Positions 1-6,369 of a stretch of DNA of 8,364 nucleotides are shown here, in pieces; the stretch's first letter is position 1; every line of letters begins with the position of its first letter. The notes below the pieces were generated by a model. It was not told the DNA's origin. It searched no databases and saw nothing but the letters and a program-made list of their open reading frames with translations. The translations under genes were made by a program, and so were the position numbers. This DNA comes from CAYVSF01 sp046482855 (GTDB taxonomy: Bacteria; Bacteroidota; Bacteroidia; Bacteroidales; UBA12077). The stretch lies in the NCBI GenBank assembly GCA_046482855.1, contig JAWOEH010000222.1:1-8364 (forward strand), read 5' to 3'.

Positions 1-1
1 T

Positions 2-61
2 AGCACGAAATATCAATTTTTAGCTGATTTGGTGAAAGCTTGGAAAGAAAAGTGTGCCTGA
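2..61 (+). CDS. C-terminal end of an upstream gene (partial)
   Basis: This frame is open from the window edge to a TGA at 59-61 and gives 19 residues ending in ADLVKAWKEKCA. It looks like an amphipathic, Lys-rich C-terminal helix. The other two + frames meet stops within the first 40 bases, and the sequence beyond 61 turns A/T-rich and non-coding. The family cannot be named from so short a tail. No intrinsic terminator is visible between this stop and the repeat element that begins at about 116. Confidence 0.5.
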   Translation, partial: STKYQFLADLVKAWKEKCA

Positions 62-115
62 ATTTTTCCGCGGCCCAATTCATTGCATGTACATATGTAT
101 ATACTGCGTAATTAA

Positions 116-322
116 TTAATTATTTGATTGTCCGCTTTTAAGCATAAGAGGATATTGTTATGCAGAAAATCAATTATTTGCCCCAGACCCTAAAGGGTGT
201 AATTGATTTTCTTCTCTGCCTCTAGGGTATGAGGCAATAGAAGAACCGCAGCGAAGCGGAGCTCGACGAAGTCAAAATCAAGAAATGCATTATGCATAAA
301 AGCGGACATACATTTAATTATT
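116..322. mobile_element. MITE-like element with terminal inverted repeats and flanking direct repeats
   Basis: Two 19-bp inverted repeats, TGTCCGCTTTTAAGCATAA at 129-147 and its complement at 290-308, differ at one position. Just outside them a 9-bp direct repeat, TTAATTATT, sits at 116-124 and 314-322, as expected of a target-site duplication, although the site is A/T-rich. The interior carries no ORF. It holds three nested or adjacent hairpins: 13-bp arms at 164-176 and 200-212 enclosing a 5-bp hairpin (187-191 with 194-198); gcctc/gaggc at 218-235; and ccgc/gcgg at 246-259. A non-autonomous transposable element or a deleted IS fits this structure. The mobilising family is not identified. 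Confidence 0.6.
164..212. repeat. Long hairpin inside the MITE-like element
   Basis: Arms AGAAAATCAATTA (164-176) and its exact complement (200-212) can form a 13-bp stem. The 23-nt loop contains a second stem, ACCCT/AGGGT (187-191 and 194-198). It lies wholly within the inverted-repeat element and is probably part of that element's body rather than a host gene signal. Confidence 0.6.
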
Positions 323-603
323 CTTCTCTCAGGCTGTACTTCCGGAATACTAACTTACCTGCATCATTTCTATGATATAAAGGGTTACGTGTATCTCGTA
401 TTGCTAAAATGGAACCTGGCAACTGCTTTCCTTGGGAATATCAACCCTTTTTGAAGACCTAATCAATTTTTTGCTTTCATTGAATTGCTTGTCATTTATT
501 CTGGAATCTGCATAAGCCTGGTTCTGTAGTTTAAAATGTAAACGATTGCCTAAGAAATACTCTTCCGGGGTATGAAATCAATATTATGTGTGGGAGCTCC
601 AAA

Positions 604-684
604 ATGCGGAAGCAAATTATTGTGCTTTTTTTAACGATTACTTTGGGGCAGGCTATTGTGGTTTTCGAACGGGGCTGGCTTTGA
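604..684 (+). CDS. Possible small hydrophobic peptide or signal-peptide remnant
   Basis: ATG at 604 opens 26 codons ending in TGA at 682-684. The product begins MRKQIIVLFLTITLGQA, a basic N-terminus followed by a hydrophobic run, like a signal peptide or a very small membrane protein. A purine-rich GGGAG lies at 592-596, 7 nt before the ATG, which is unusual in this window because the other starts lack a Shine-Dalgarno site. It could be a genuine small protein, a leader peptide, or the surviving start of a decayed secreted-protein gene. The ORF is short enough to be chance. Confidence 0.25.
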   Translation: MRKQIIVLFLTITLGQAIVVFERGWL

Positions 685-724
685 TTAAGCTGCTATCATG
701 TTTATTTTCTTGTAAATAGAGAAG

Positions 725-740
725 CTATATTGAGATATAG
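725..740. repeat. Small hairpin, TGAG loop
   Basis: CTATAT (725-730) and ATATAG (735-740) form a perfect 6-bp stem closed by the tetranucleotide TGAG. The stem is A/T-rich and weak. Its interest is that a second hairpin at 805-822 has the same loop. Confidence 0.35.
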
Positions 741-804
741 ACTTAGTGGCTGTTTATTATCAGGATGTTAGATGCGGATAAGCGTAGTAGGTTGGTGTTG
801 ATTA

Positions 805-822
805 AAAGCACTGAGGTGCTTT
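805..822. repeat. Hairpin with 7-bp stem, TGAG loop
   Basis: AAAGCAC (805-811) and GTGCTTT (816-822) are exact complements around TGAG. No T-run follows, so it is not a typical intrinsic terminator on the + strand. Confidence 0.4.
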
Positions 823-841
823 GTGTAAGCTCTGGTAAGAT

Positions 842-869
842 TAGGTCTTATACGATAGGTCTTATACGA
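842..869. repeat. Perfect 14-bp tandem duplication
   Basis: The unit TAGGTCTTATACGA occurs at 842-855 and again at 856-869 with no mismatch. It may be a replication-slippage product or a doubled protein-binding site. It lies about 490 bp before betB. Confidence 0.85.
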
Positions 870-1149
870 CATAAGGTTAGGTTTCGTTTTTTTTTACGGA
901 AAGTTGTGAATCATCATTTCATGCACGTAAGTGACTGATGCCTTTTGTGTATGCTGTGTTTGTAAATAAATGTCGTATGCGATTTAATGTGCGGTCTTTA
1001 GGGTGATAAATATGGGGAGTTGCATAGTTGTAATAAATTGAAAGTCATTGTATAGTCTGTTAGGATTGTGGTTTTAGGTATAGGTTTTTCGGGAGTGCCT
1101 GTTTGATGTGTTGATAAAAATGTTCTGTGCGATAAAATACCTATTTTCT

Positions 1150-1179
1150 TTTGGTCAGAAGCTTTTCTTTCTATATTTG
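1150..1179 (+). promoter_or_regulatory. Candidate Bacteroidota-type promoter for betB
   Basis: TATATTTG at 1172-1179 matches the TAnnTTTG -7 consensus of Bacteroidota sigma-ABfr promoters. TTTG at 1150-1153 stands 18 nt upstream, close to the usual 19-21 nt for the -33 element. Transcription would begin near 1186, giving a leader of about 170 nt before betB. This is a motif match only, and the region is T-rich, so chance matches are likely. Confidence 0.35.
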
Positions 1180-1181
1180 TG

Positions 1182-1195
1182 CTCTGTAAACAGAG
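1182..1195. promoter_or_regulatory. Dyad at the predicted betB transcription start
   Basis: CTCTGT-AA-ACAGAG has 6-bp arms separated by 2 bp. It sits directly after the candidate -7 element, where a repressor could block initiation. No regulator gene is present in the window to pair with it. Confidence 0.35.
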
Positions 1196-1231
1196 ATAGG
1201 TATTTAATTTTTGCATTTTTAAAGTTGTTGT

Positions 1232-1249
1232 GACAGAATTGATTATGTC
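1232..1249. promoter_or_regulatory. Imperfect 18-bp dyad in the betB leader
   Basis: GACAGAATTGATTATGTC matches its own reverse complement at 14 of 18 positions. It shares the ACAGA core with the dyad at 1182-1195, and the complementary TCTGT recurs at 1124 and 1304. This may be an operator. Confidence 0.3.
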
Positions 1250-1354
1250 CTGAGGGAGCAGTGTGTTTGCATCATGTAAAATAGATTGAGTTTAATGATA
1301 TTTTCTGTACAACATTCTTTGTTGTTGGCCTATTTATTATTGAATAGTTGAAAT

Positions 1355-2809
1355 ATGAAAGAATTTACAAGTTACCAGTTCTATGACGGGGCTTATCAGC
1401 CTGTGTCATCAGAGGAGACGATGGCGAATTACTATCCGGGGAATGGCAAATTTCTCTGTTCTGTTGGAGTTTCCTCAAGAAAAGATGTTGATGAGGCTAT
1501 TGCTTCGGCAGAAAGAGGTTTTGCTGTATGGTCGAAGATGAGTGGAACCGCCCGTGGCCGTATATTAAGCAAAGCAGCCGGCTTATTGCGCGAGCGAACT
1601 GAAGAAATAGCGTGTATTGAGGTTGAGGATACGGGCAAACCGATTGCAGAAGCTCTTGAGGTTGATGTTGCCACCGGCGCAGATGCGCTTGAATATTTCG
1701 GTGGTATCGCTGCAACTTTGCATGGCGATTATTATGATCTGGAGGGCTCGTTTGCTTATACACGTCGTGAGCCATTAGGCGTGTGTGCCGGAATTGGTGC
1801 GTGGAATTATCCTGTGCAAATTGCCTGCTGGAAAGCCGCTCCTGCTCTGGCGTGTGGAAATAGCATGGTCTTTAAGCCTGCCGAGTTAACACCTCGAAGT
1901 GTTTTGATATTAGCCGAAGTATTAAAAGAGGCGGGTGTGCCGGATGGTGTGTTTAATGTAGTGCAAGGAGCAGCTGAGGTTGGACAAATGCTTACTGAAG
2001 ATGAGCGAATCCGGAAGGTTTCACTAACCGGAGAAGTGGAAACAGGGCGAAAGGTTATGGCTTCGGCCGCGAAAACACTTAAGCACGTAACCCTCGAGCT
2101 GGGAGGTAAATCGCCTCTAATTATTTGCAAGGATGCCGATATTGATCAGGCAGTGGATGCCGCTATGATAGCCAATTTTTACACACAGGGTGAAATTTGC
2201 TCCAATGGTACAAGAGTGTTTGTACAGCAGGAGATTAAATCTTTATTTCTGGAAAAATTGATTGCGAAGACTGAACGTTTAAAAGTGGGCGACCCCATGG
2301 ATAAACAAACTGAGATAGGGGCACTCATTAGTCAGGAGCACTACGAAAAGGTATTGGGATATATTGAGCAAGGAAAGCAAGAGGCGAAGCTGTTAACCGG
2401 CGGGGGACCTTGTGCTGAAGCTTCGGACGGCTATTATGTGCTGCCAACTATTTTTGATGTCCCCGATGATGAGGCCGTAATAGCAAGAGAGGAAATTTTT
2501 GGCCCTGTAATGACGGTTTTAACTTTTGCTGAAGAGCAAGAAGTTATAAACAGAGCAAATGCAACGCCCTTTGGTTTAGCGGCCGGAGTGTTTACCCGTG
2601 ATATACAGCGCGCACACCGCATGGTGGCACAGCTGCAGGCAGGTATGTGCTGGATAAATACATACAATGATAATCCAATGGAAATTCCATTTGGCCCTTA
2701 TAAACAATCAGGGTTTGGAAAAGAGAACGGTTTGGCTGCGCTGGATGCATACTCGCAATTAAAAACTGTTCAGGTACAAATGGAACCTATTGTCTCACCG
2801 TATAAATAG
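1355..2809 (+). CDS. betB: Betaine aldehyde dehydrogenase
   Basis: This NAD(P)+-dependent aldehyde dehydrogenase would oxidise betaine aldehyde to glycine betaine, the second step of choline oxidation, in the cytoplasm. The 484 residues match the usual length of about 490. Family landmarks are in order: WNYP with Asn151; VFKPAE with Lys174, which contacts the cofactor; LTGEVETG (224-231), equivalent to the Rossmann GxTGxxxG turn; general base Glu248 in LELGGKSP; nucleophile Cys282 in GEICSNGTRVF; Glu380 in REEIFGP; and IPFGPYKQSGFGKENG near the C-terminus. As I recall, the NFYTQGEICSNGTRVFV stretch closely follows E. coli BetB, which supports betB over a generic aldehyde dehydrogenase. The ATG at 1355 has only A/T-rich sequence before it. 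betA follows after 8 bp, so the two are probably cotranscribed. Confidence 0.93.
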   Translation: MKEFTSYQFYDGAYQPVSSEETMANYYPGNGKFLCSVGVSSRKDVDEAIASAERGFAVWSKMSGTARGRILSKAAGLLRERTEEIACIEVEDTGKPIAEALEVDVATGADALEYFGGIAATLHGDYYDLEGSFAYTRREPLGVCAGIGAWNYPVQIACWKAAPALACGNSMVFKPAELTPRSVLILAEVLKEAGVPDGVFNVVQGAAEVGQMLTEDERIRKVSLTGEVETGRKVMASAAKTLKHVTLELGGKSPLIICKDADIDQAVDAAMIANFYTQGEICSNGTRVFVQQEIKSLFLEKLIAKTERLKVGDPMDKQTEIGALISQEHYEKVLGYIEQGKQEAKLLTGGGPCAEASDGYYVLPTIFDVPDDEAVIAREEIFGPVMTVLTFAEEQEVINRANATPFGLAAGVFTRDIQRAHRMVAQLQAGMCWINTYNDNPMEIPFGPYKQSGFGKENGLAALDAYSQLKTVQVQMEPIVSPYK

Positions 2810-2817
2810 AATAAAGT

Positions 2818-4431
2818 ATGACGTATGATTATTTAATTATAGGAGGAGGCTCGGCAGGAGCTGTTTTGGCCAATCGACTGAGTGCCGATCCATCAAAAAA
2901 AGTCTTGGTGCTTGAAGCCGGGAGAAAAGATTACACGTTGGATTTTAGGATTCATATGCCCGCTGCGTTAAGTTATCTGTTGAATGGTACTTTCTACAAT
3001 TGGGCATATGCTTCAGATGAGGAGCCTCACATGAAAAATCGAAAGATTGACCAACCCCGAGGTAAAGTGCTGGGCGGTTCCAGCGCTATTAATGGGATGA
3101 TTTGGATTCGTGGTAATAAGGAGGATTACCAAAAATGGGGGTGTGAAAAAGGTCTTGATAATTGGGATTATGCCCACTGCTTACCTTACTTTAAACGTCT
3201 TGAGGAGCGACTGATGGGAGGTGATAAGTTTCATGGAGAAAAAGGCCCTTTGAAGCTCACTACACCAAAAAATGAAAATCCCCTGTTTCCTGCGTTCTTT
3301 GAGTCGGTAAAAGAGGCGGGTTATCCATTAACCGATGATGTAAACGGTAAACAGCAAGAGGGGTTTGGGAAGTTTGACCAGACCATATACCGCTCGCGTA
3401 GAATGAGTACGGCACGCGCTTATATACATCCGGTAAAAAAGCGCCCAAATCTTACAGTGCTTACGCGTGCCATGGTGCATCGTATCTTGTTTGATGGCAA
3501 AAAGGCTGTAGGGGTCGAGTATAAGCGCAAAGGGAAAGTGCAAAAAGTATATGCTCATGAAACCATTAGTTGTGGTGGCGCGATAAACTCACCCCAATTG
3601 CTACAACTTTCGGGTGTGGGTAATGCCCGGGAGTTGAAAAAACAGGGTATTGAGGTGGTTAAGGATTTGCCCGGTGTAGGCGAAAATCTGCAGGATCACC
3701 TTGAAGTATATGTGCAGTGGGCTTGTAAGAAGCCCATAACTGAATATTCATCACTGAGTCCCTGGCGTGCACCTAAAATCGGATTCGACTGGTTATTCCG
3801 TCGTAAAGGGCCGGGAGCGACGAATCACTTTGAAGCCGGTGGATTTATTAAAAGCCATGAGGATAAAAAATATCCCAATCTGCAATTTCACTTTCTGCCT
3901 CTGGCCATTCGTTACGATGGAACAGCTCCTGCTGAGGGGCATGGGTTTCAGTTGCACGTAGGGCCTATGAATACAGATGTTAGGGGGCGTGTGAAGATCA
4001 AATCGAACGACCCTTATCAGGCACCTAGTATTTTGTTCAACTATCTTTCAACCGACGATGAGCGAAGAAACTGGATTGCAGCGATTCGTAAATCACGTGA
4101 GCTGATTGAGACTAAAGCCATGGAGCACCTTCGTGGAAAGGAAATTTCGCCTGGTCCCAACGTCCAGACCGATGAGGAAATACTCGATTGGGTAGCTGAA
4201 GATGGTGAGAGTGCTTATCATCCAAGTTGTACCTGTAAAATGGGGTATGATGAAATGGCTGTGGTGGATGAGCAATGTCGTGTGCATGGGGTAGAAAATC
4301 TGCGTGTAGTAGATGCTTCGGTTATGCCTTATATCACTAATGGAAATATTTATGCCCCTGTATTGATGATTGCCGAGAAAGTGGCAGATCAAATATTAGG
4401 AAAGAAACCACTAAAACCGGCAACAATATAA
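2818..4431 (+). CDS. betA: Choline dehydrogenase (GMC oxidoreductase)
   Basis: This FAD enzyme oxidises choline to betaine aldehyde, probably at the inner face of the membrane with electrons passed to the respiratory chain, as known for BetA. It has 537 residues against about 556 in E. coli. The FAD Rossmann motif GGGSAG (9-14) follows the start directly, with ribose-binding Glu33, so the ATG at 2818 is firmly placed. GMC signature 1 (PRGKVLGGSSAINGMIWIRG, 80-99) and signature 2 (GAINSPQLLQLSGVG, 254-268) are both present. The catalytic His468 lies in YHPSCTCKMG and the partner Asn510 in YITNGNIYAP. The HPSCTCKMG context and the tight linkage to betB favour choline over other GMC alcohol substrates. 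The gene starts 8 bp after betB, which suggests one transcript. Confidence 0.93.
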   Translation: MTYDYLIIGGGSAGAVLANRLSADPSKKVLVLEAGRKDYTLDFRIHMPAALSYLLNGTFYNWAYASDEEPHMKNRKIDQPRGKVLGGSSAINGMIWIRGNKEDYQKWGCEKGLDNWDYAHCLPYFKRLEERLMGGDKFHGEKGPLKLTTPKNENPLFPAFFESVKEAGYPLTDDVNGKQQEGFGKFDQTIYRSRRMSTARAYIHPVKKRPNLTVLTRAMVHRILFDGKKAVGVEYKRKGKVQKVYAHETISCGGAINSPQLLQLSGVGNARELKKQGIEVVKDLPGVGENLQDHLEVYVQWACKKPITEYSSLSPWRAPKIGFDWLFRRKGPGATNHFEAGGFIKSHEDKKYPNLQFHFLPLAIRYDGTAPAEGHGFQLHVGPMNTDVRGRVKIKSNDPYQAPSILFNYLSTDDERRNWIAAIRKSRELIETKAMEHLRGKEISPGPNVQTDEEILDWVAEDGESAYHPSCTCKMGYDEMAVVDEQCRVHGVENLRVVDASVMPYITNGNIYAPVLMIAEKVADQILGKKPLKPATI

Positions 4432-4471
4432 TTACCGGCAAAATACATATTAAGTACGTGCTGCAAAGTTA

Positions 4472-4500
4472 AAACGTTACTAATGGTAAGCGTTTGTTTT
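4472..4500 (+). terminator. Weak terminator-like hairpin after betA
   Basis: AAACGTTAC (4472-4480) can pair with GTAAGCGTTT (4486-4495) with one bulged base, and GTTTT follows. The stem is low in G+C and the T-run is interrupted, so termination would be partial at best. Confidence 0.25.
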
Positions 4501-4578
4501 ACAGGCGTACTTATTATTGCGCGGTAGCCTGAGGCGAGGCGGGGATAATTTATGTCAGTAAAATGTGTTGTGTGCAAC

Positions 4579-4586
4579 TAATTTTG
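4579..4586 (+). promoter_or_regulatory. Possible -7 element for the symporter gene
   Basis: TAATTTTG matches TAnnTTTG and would start a transcript near 4593, about 90 nt before the ATG. No good TTTG -33 box stands 19-21 nt upstream, so support is weak. Confidence 0.25.
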
Positions 4587-4604
4587 TACGCATGCTGTTT
4601 CTCT

Positions 4605-4640
4605 TTGCTTAAAGCAATGGAATGCATAGTAATTGCATTC
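4605..4640. promoter_or_regulatory. Two adjacent dyads in the symporter leader
   Basis: TTGCTT-A-AAGCAA (4605-4617) and GAATGCA-7 nt-TGCATTC (4620-4640) are both perfect inverted repeats and nearly abut. They lie just after the possible -7 element at 4579-4586, where operators or leader hairpins would act. Confidence 0.35.
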
Positions 4641-4665
4641 GGGCTGCTGTGACTTTTTAATCATC

Positions 4666-4682
4666 AAAAAACGTAGTTTTTT
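4666..4682 (+). promoter_or_regulatory. A/T hairpin directly before the symporter start codon
   Basis: AAAAAAC (4666-4672) and GTTTTTT (4676-4682) form a perfect 7-bp stem around GTA, ending 3 nt before the ATG at 4686. In RNA it would lie in the ribosome-loading region. It is weak because six of the seven pairs are A-U, but its position could affect initiation. Confidence 0.35.
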
Positions 4683-4685
4683 ATT

Positions 4686-6296
4686 ATGAAGTCAGAAAAA
4701 TCAATTCTTCGGAATTTAATTCCTACCATCTCTTTAATGACGCTATTATCGGGGGCGGGAGTTTATCTTTATTATTTTACCAATGCCAATGTTTTTTGGC
4801 CCGGATTTATTGCCATGATCTTTTTCTATGGTGTCATCTTTTATATGGGAACCTATGCCTCGGCATTAAAGAAAACGCATTCGACAACAGACGTGATGCT
4901 TGCCGGACGGAAAATTCCCTTGTGGATCGCCGTTTTTACCATGAGTGCCACATGGCTAGGGGGAGGTTATATTAATGGTGCCGCTGAGTATGCTTATGAT
5001 TCGAATTATGGGTTAATATGGGTTCAAGCGCCATGGGGGTATGGTTTGAGCCTGATTTTGGGTGGTTTATTCTTTGCCCGCAAAATGCGTCACTATGAAT
5101 TTAAAACCATGCTTGATCCCTTGGCTCAACGCTATGGAAAGAAAATGTCTTCGCTACTGTTTATCCCGGCTCTCTTGGGTGAAGTGTTTTGGACCGCCGC
5201 CATTCTTACTGCCCTGGGTGCAACTTTCGCTACCGTATTGGGGCTTGATATCCAAACCTCTATCATTGTCTCTTCTATTATTGCCATTGCCTATACTGCT
5301 ATTGGTGGTTTATGGGCTGTTGCCTTAACCGATGTTATACAATTGGCATTGCTTATCCTTGGCTTAGTGATTGTGTTGCCTTTCGCTCTTGAACATGTAG
5401 GGGGATGGGATTATGCCTGGTCGTCCTATCAGGATAAAATGGGGGGATTGGCAAATTTCCTGCCTACCCGCGAAGTCCTTGGTAAATATTATTATAATTG
5501 GTGGGACTTTGCCTTGCTCTTGATTTTTGGTGGCATACCCTGGCAGGTGTATTTTCAGCGTGTACTCTCATCAAAAAATAAAAAAACAGCTGTGCGTTTG
5601 TCCATAGTTGCCGGAATTGTATGCCTGGTGGCGGCCATACCTCCTGTAATGATTGGGATTATTGGCAGTGTAGTACCCTCATGGGAAGCGTTGGGTGCCA
5701 GCGGACCTCCAACCGATTCGGCATTGATATTGCCTTATGTGATGCGTTACCTCACGCCCGGACCTGTGGCGACCATTGGTCTTGGAGCATTGGCGGCTGC
5801 GGTTATGTCTTCTGTGGACTCATCAATATTATCTGCGTCCTCAATGGCAAGTTGGAATATTTATCGACCCTTGGTTAAGCCTAATTTAACCAATGGCGCT
5901 CTCACAAAAGTCATTCGTCGTTGCATCTGGATTATTGGTATCACTGCTACATTATTGGCACTGAAAATTACCAGTGTTTATGCTTTGTGGTTCCTTTGTA
6001 GCGATTTTGTTTATTGTTTATTGTTCCCTCAGCTGGTTACTGCTTTGTACGATAAGAAAGCGAATGTGTGGGGATCTTTCGCGGGATTTATGGTGGCCTT
6101 TATTTTACGCATAGGAGGAGGAGATCCTACATTAGGTATTCCTACACTTCTTCCTTATCCGATGATTGAGGACGGAGTTGTGTTGTTCCCTTTCCGGACA
6201 TTTGCCATGGTTAGTAGTTTGGTCACCATTATTGTGGTATCCCGATTAACACAAAAACAAGCCCCGGCTACCCAATTATCGAAGGCATCGGCATAA
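4686..6296 (+). CDS. Sodium:solute symporter resembling animal choline transporter CHT1 (SLC5A7)
   Basis: An SSS/SLC5-family inner-membrane symporter of 536 residues, probably importing choline with Na+. It is hydrophobic throughout. Landmarks that, from memory, match human CHT1 almost residue for residue are SATWLGGGYING (87-98), QAP followed by GYGLSLILGGLFFA (114-131), TMLDP (141-145), LLFIPALLGEVFW (157-169), GGIPWQVYFQRVLSS (282-296) and AAVMSSVDSSILSASSM (371-387), the last being the Na2-site helix. Trp90 and Trp286 correspond to CHT1 tryptophans that I recall lining the choline site. Residues 36-60 align with the first CHT1 helix, so residues 11-30 form an extra N-terminal membrane segment. 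betBA lies 254 bp upstream, which supports choline as substrate; a proline or sugar SSS carrier is the main alternative. Membership of SSS is near certain, and choline specificity is likely. Confidence 0.88.
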   Translation: MKSEKSILRNLIPTISLMTLLSGAGVYLYYFTNANVFWPGFIAMIFFYGVIFYMGTYASALKKTHSTTDVMLAGRKIPLWIAVFTMSATWLGGGYINGAAEYAYDSNYGLIWVQAPWGYGLSLILGGLFFARKMRHYEFKTMLDPLAQRYGKKMSSLLFIPALLGEVFWTAAILTALGATFATVLGLDIQTSIIVSSIIAIAYTAIGGLWAVALTDVIQLALLILGLVIVLPFALEHVGGWDYAWSSYQDKMGGLANFLPTREVLGKYYYNWWDFALLLIFGGIPWQVYFQRVLSSKNKKTAVRLSIVAGIVCLVAAIPPVMIGIIGSVVPSWEALGASGPPTDSALILPYVMRYLTPGPVATIGLGALAAAVMSSVDSSILSASSMASWNIYRPLVKPNLTNGALTKVIRRCIWIIGITATLLALKITSVYALWFLCSDFVYCLLFPQLVTALYDKKANVWGSFAGFMVAFILRIGGGDPTLGIPTLLPYPMIEDGVVLFPFRTFAMVSSLVTIIVVSRLTQKQAPATQLSKASA

Positions 6297-6307
6297 TTGT
6301 TATTTGG

Positions 6308-6369
6308 CAAGATCGGCCCGCTCTTCTGCCCGAATCATGCATGGCAGGTTCAGGGGGGGGGCGATCTTG
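6308..6369 (+). promoter_or_regulatory. Large stem-loop between the symporter and porin-like genes
   Basis: CAAGATCGGCCC (6308-6319) pairs with GGGGCGATCTTG (6358-6369) at 11 of 12 positions. The loop holds a second stem, CTGCC/GGCAG (6326-6330 and 6343-6347). An A-run rather than a T-run follows, so it is not an intrinsic terminator on this strand. In mRNA it could act as a stability or processing element giving the two genes different transcript levels. It starts 11 nt after the symporter stop. Confidence 0.5.
6353..6361 (+). repeat. Nine-G homopolymer tract
   Basis: Nine consecutive G residues lie inside the 3' arm region of the stem-loop, 106 nt before the porin-like start codon. Such runs are prone to slipped-strand length change. 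The tract is outside the likely coding sequence, so any effect would be on leader structure or spacing. Confidence 0.8.

Larger units (their letters stand above)
323..1354. other. Gene-free stretch upstream of betB
   Basis: No reading frame of convincing length or composition is seen on either strand. In a hand count of 841-1140 the + strand has only 29 C against 75 G in 300 bases, a strong strand asymmetry. The stretch contains two hairpins with the same TGAG loop (725-740, 805-822), a 14-bp tandem duplication (842-869), a 26-codon ORF (604-684), and a candidate promoter with dyads (1150-1249), all listed separately. It may combine the decayed remains of earlier genes with the control region of the bet genes. 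Confidence 0.6.
4432..4685. other. Spacer between betA and the symporter gene
   Basis: This 254-bp stretch holds no gene. From left to right it contains an imperfect hairpin before a T-rich run (4472-4500), a short GC-rich patch (about 4519-4544), a TAATTTTG -7-like element (4579-4586), and three dyads close to the next start (4605-4617, 4620-4640, 4666-4682). The symporter may therefore have its own promoter and control in addition to any readthrough from betBA. Confidence 0.6.

Noticed and set aside
90..99. 10-bp perfect palindrome TACATATGTA
   Set aside because: It is short, A/T-rich and likely by chance, with no link to a promoter or gene start.
405..578. Stop-free minus-strand frame of about 57 codons (…EEYFLGNRLHFKLQNQAYAD…)
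   Set aside because: It has no start codon and no recognised family. The Lys/Asn/Gln/Ser-rich text is what A-rich sequence gives by chance. It could be a gene relic, but nothing in the sequence proves it.
998..1216. 72-codon open frame on the minus strand upstream of betB
   Set aside because: It has no ribosome site, no recognisable motif and a composition set by the T- and G-rich + strand. It would also overlap the candidate betB promoter.
1432..2667. Minus-strand open frames opposite betB, and similar ones opposite betA
   Set aside because: They mirror the codon pattern of well-supported genes and encode nothing recognisable.
3767..3961. Open frame within betA in another + frame
   Set aside because: It lies wholly inside the confident betA coding sequence and has no independent support; the same holds for the alternative frames inside the symporter (5062-5328 and 5621-5878).
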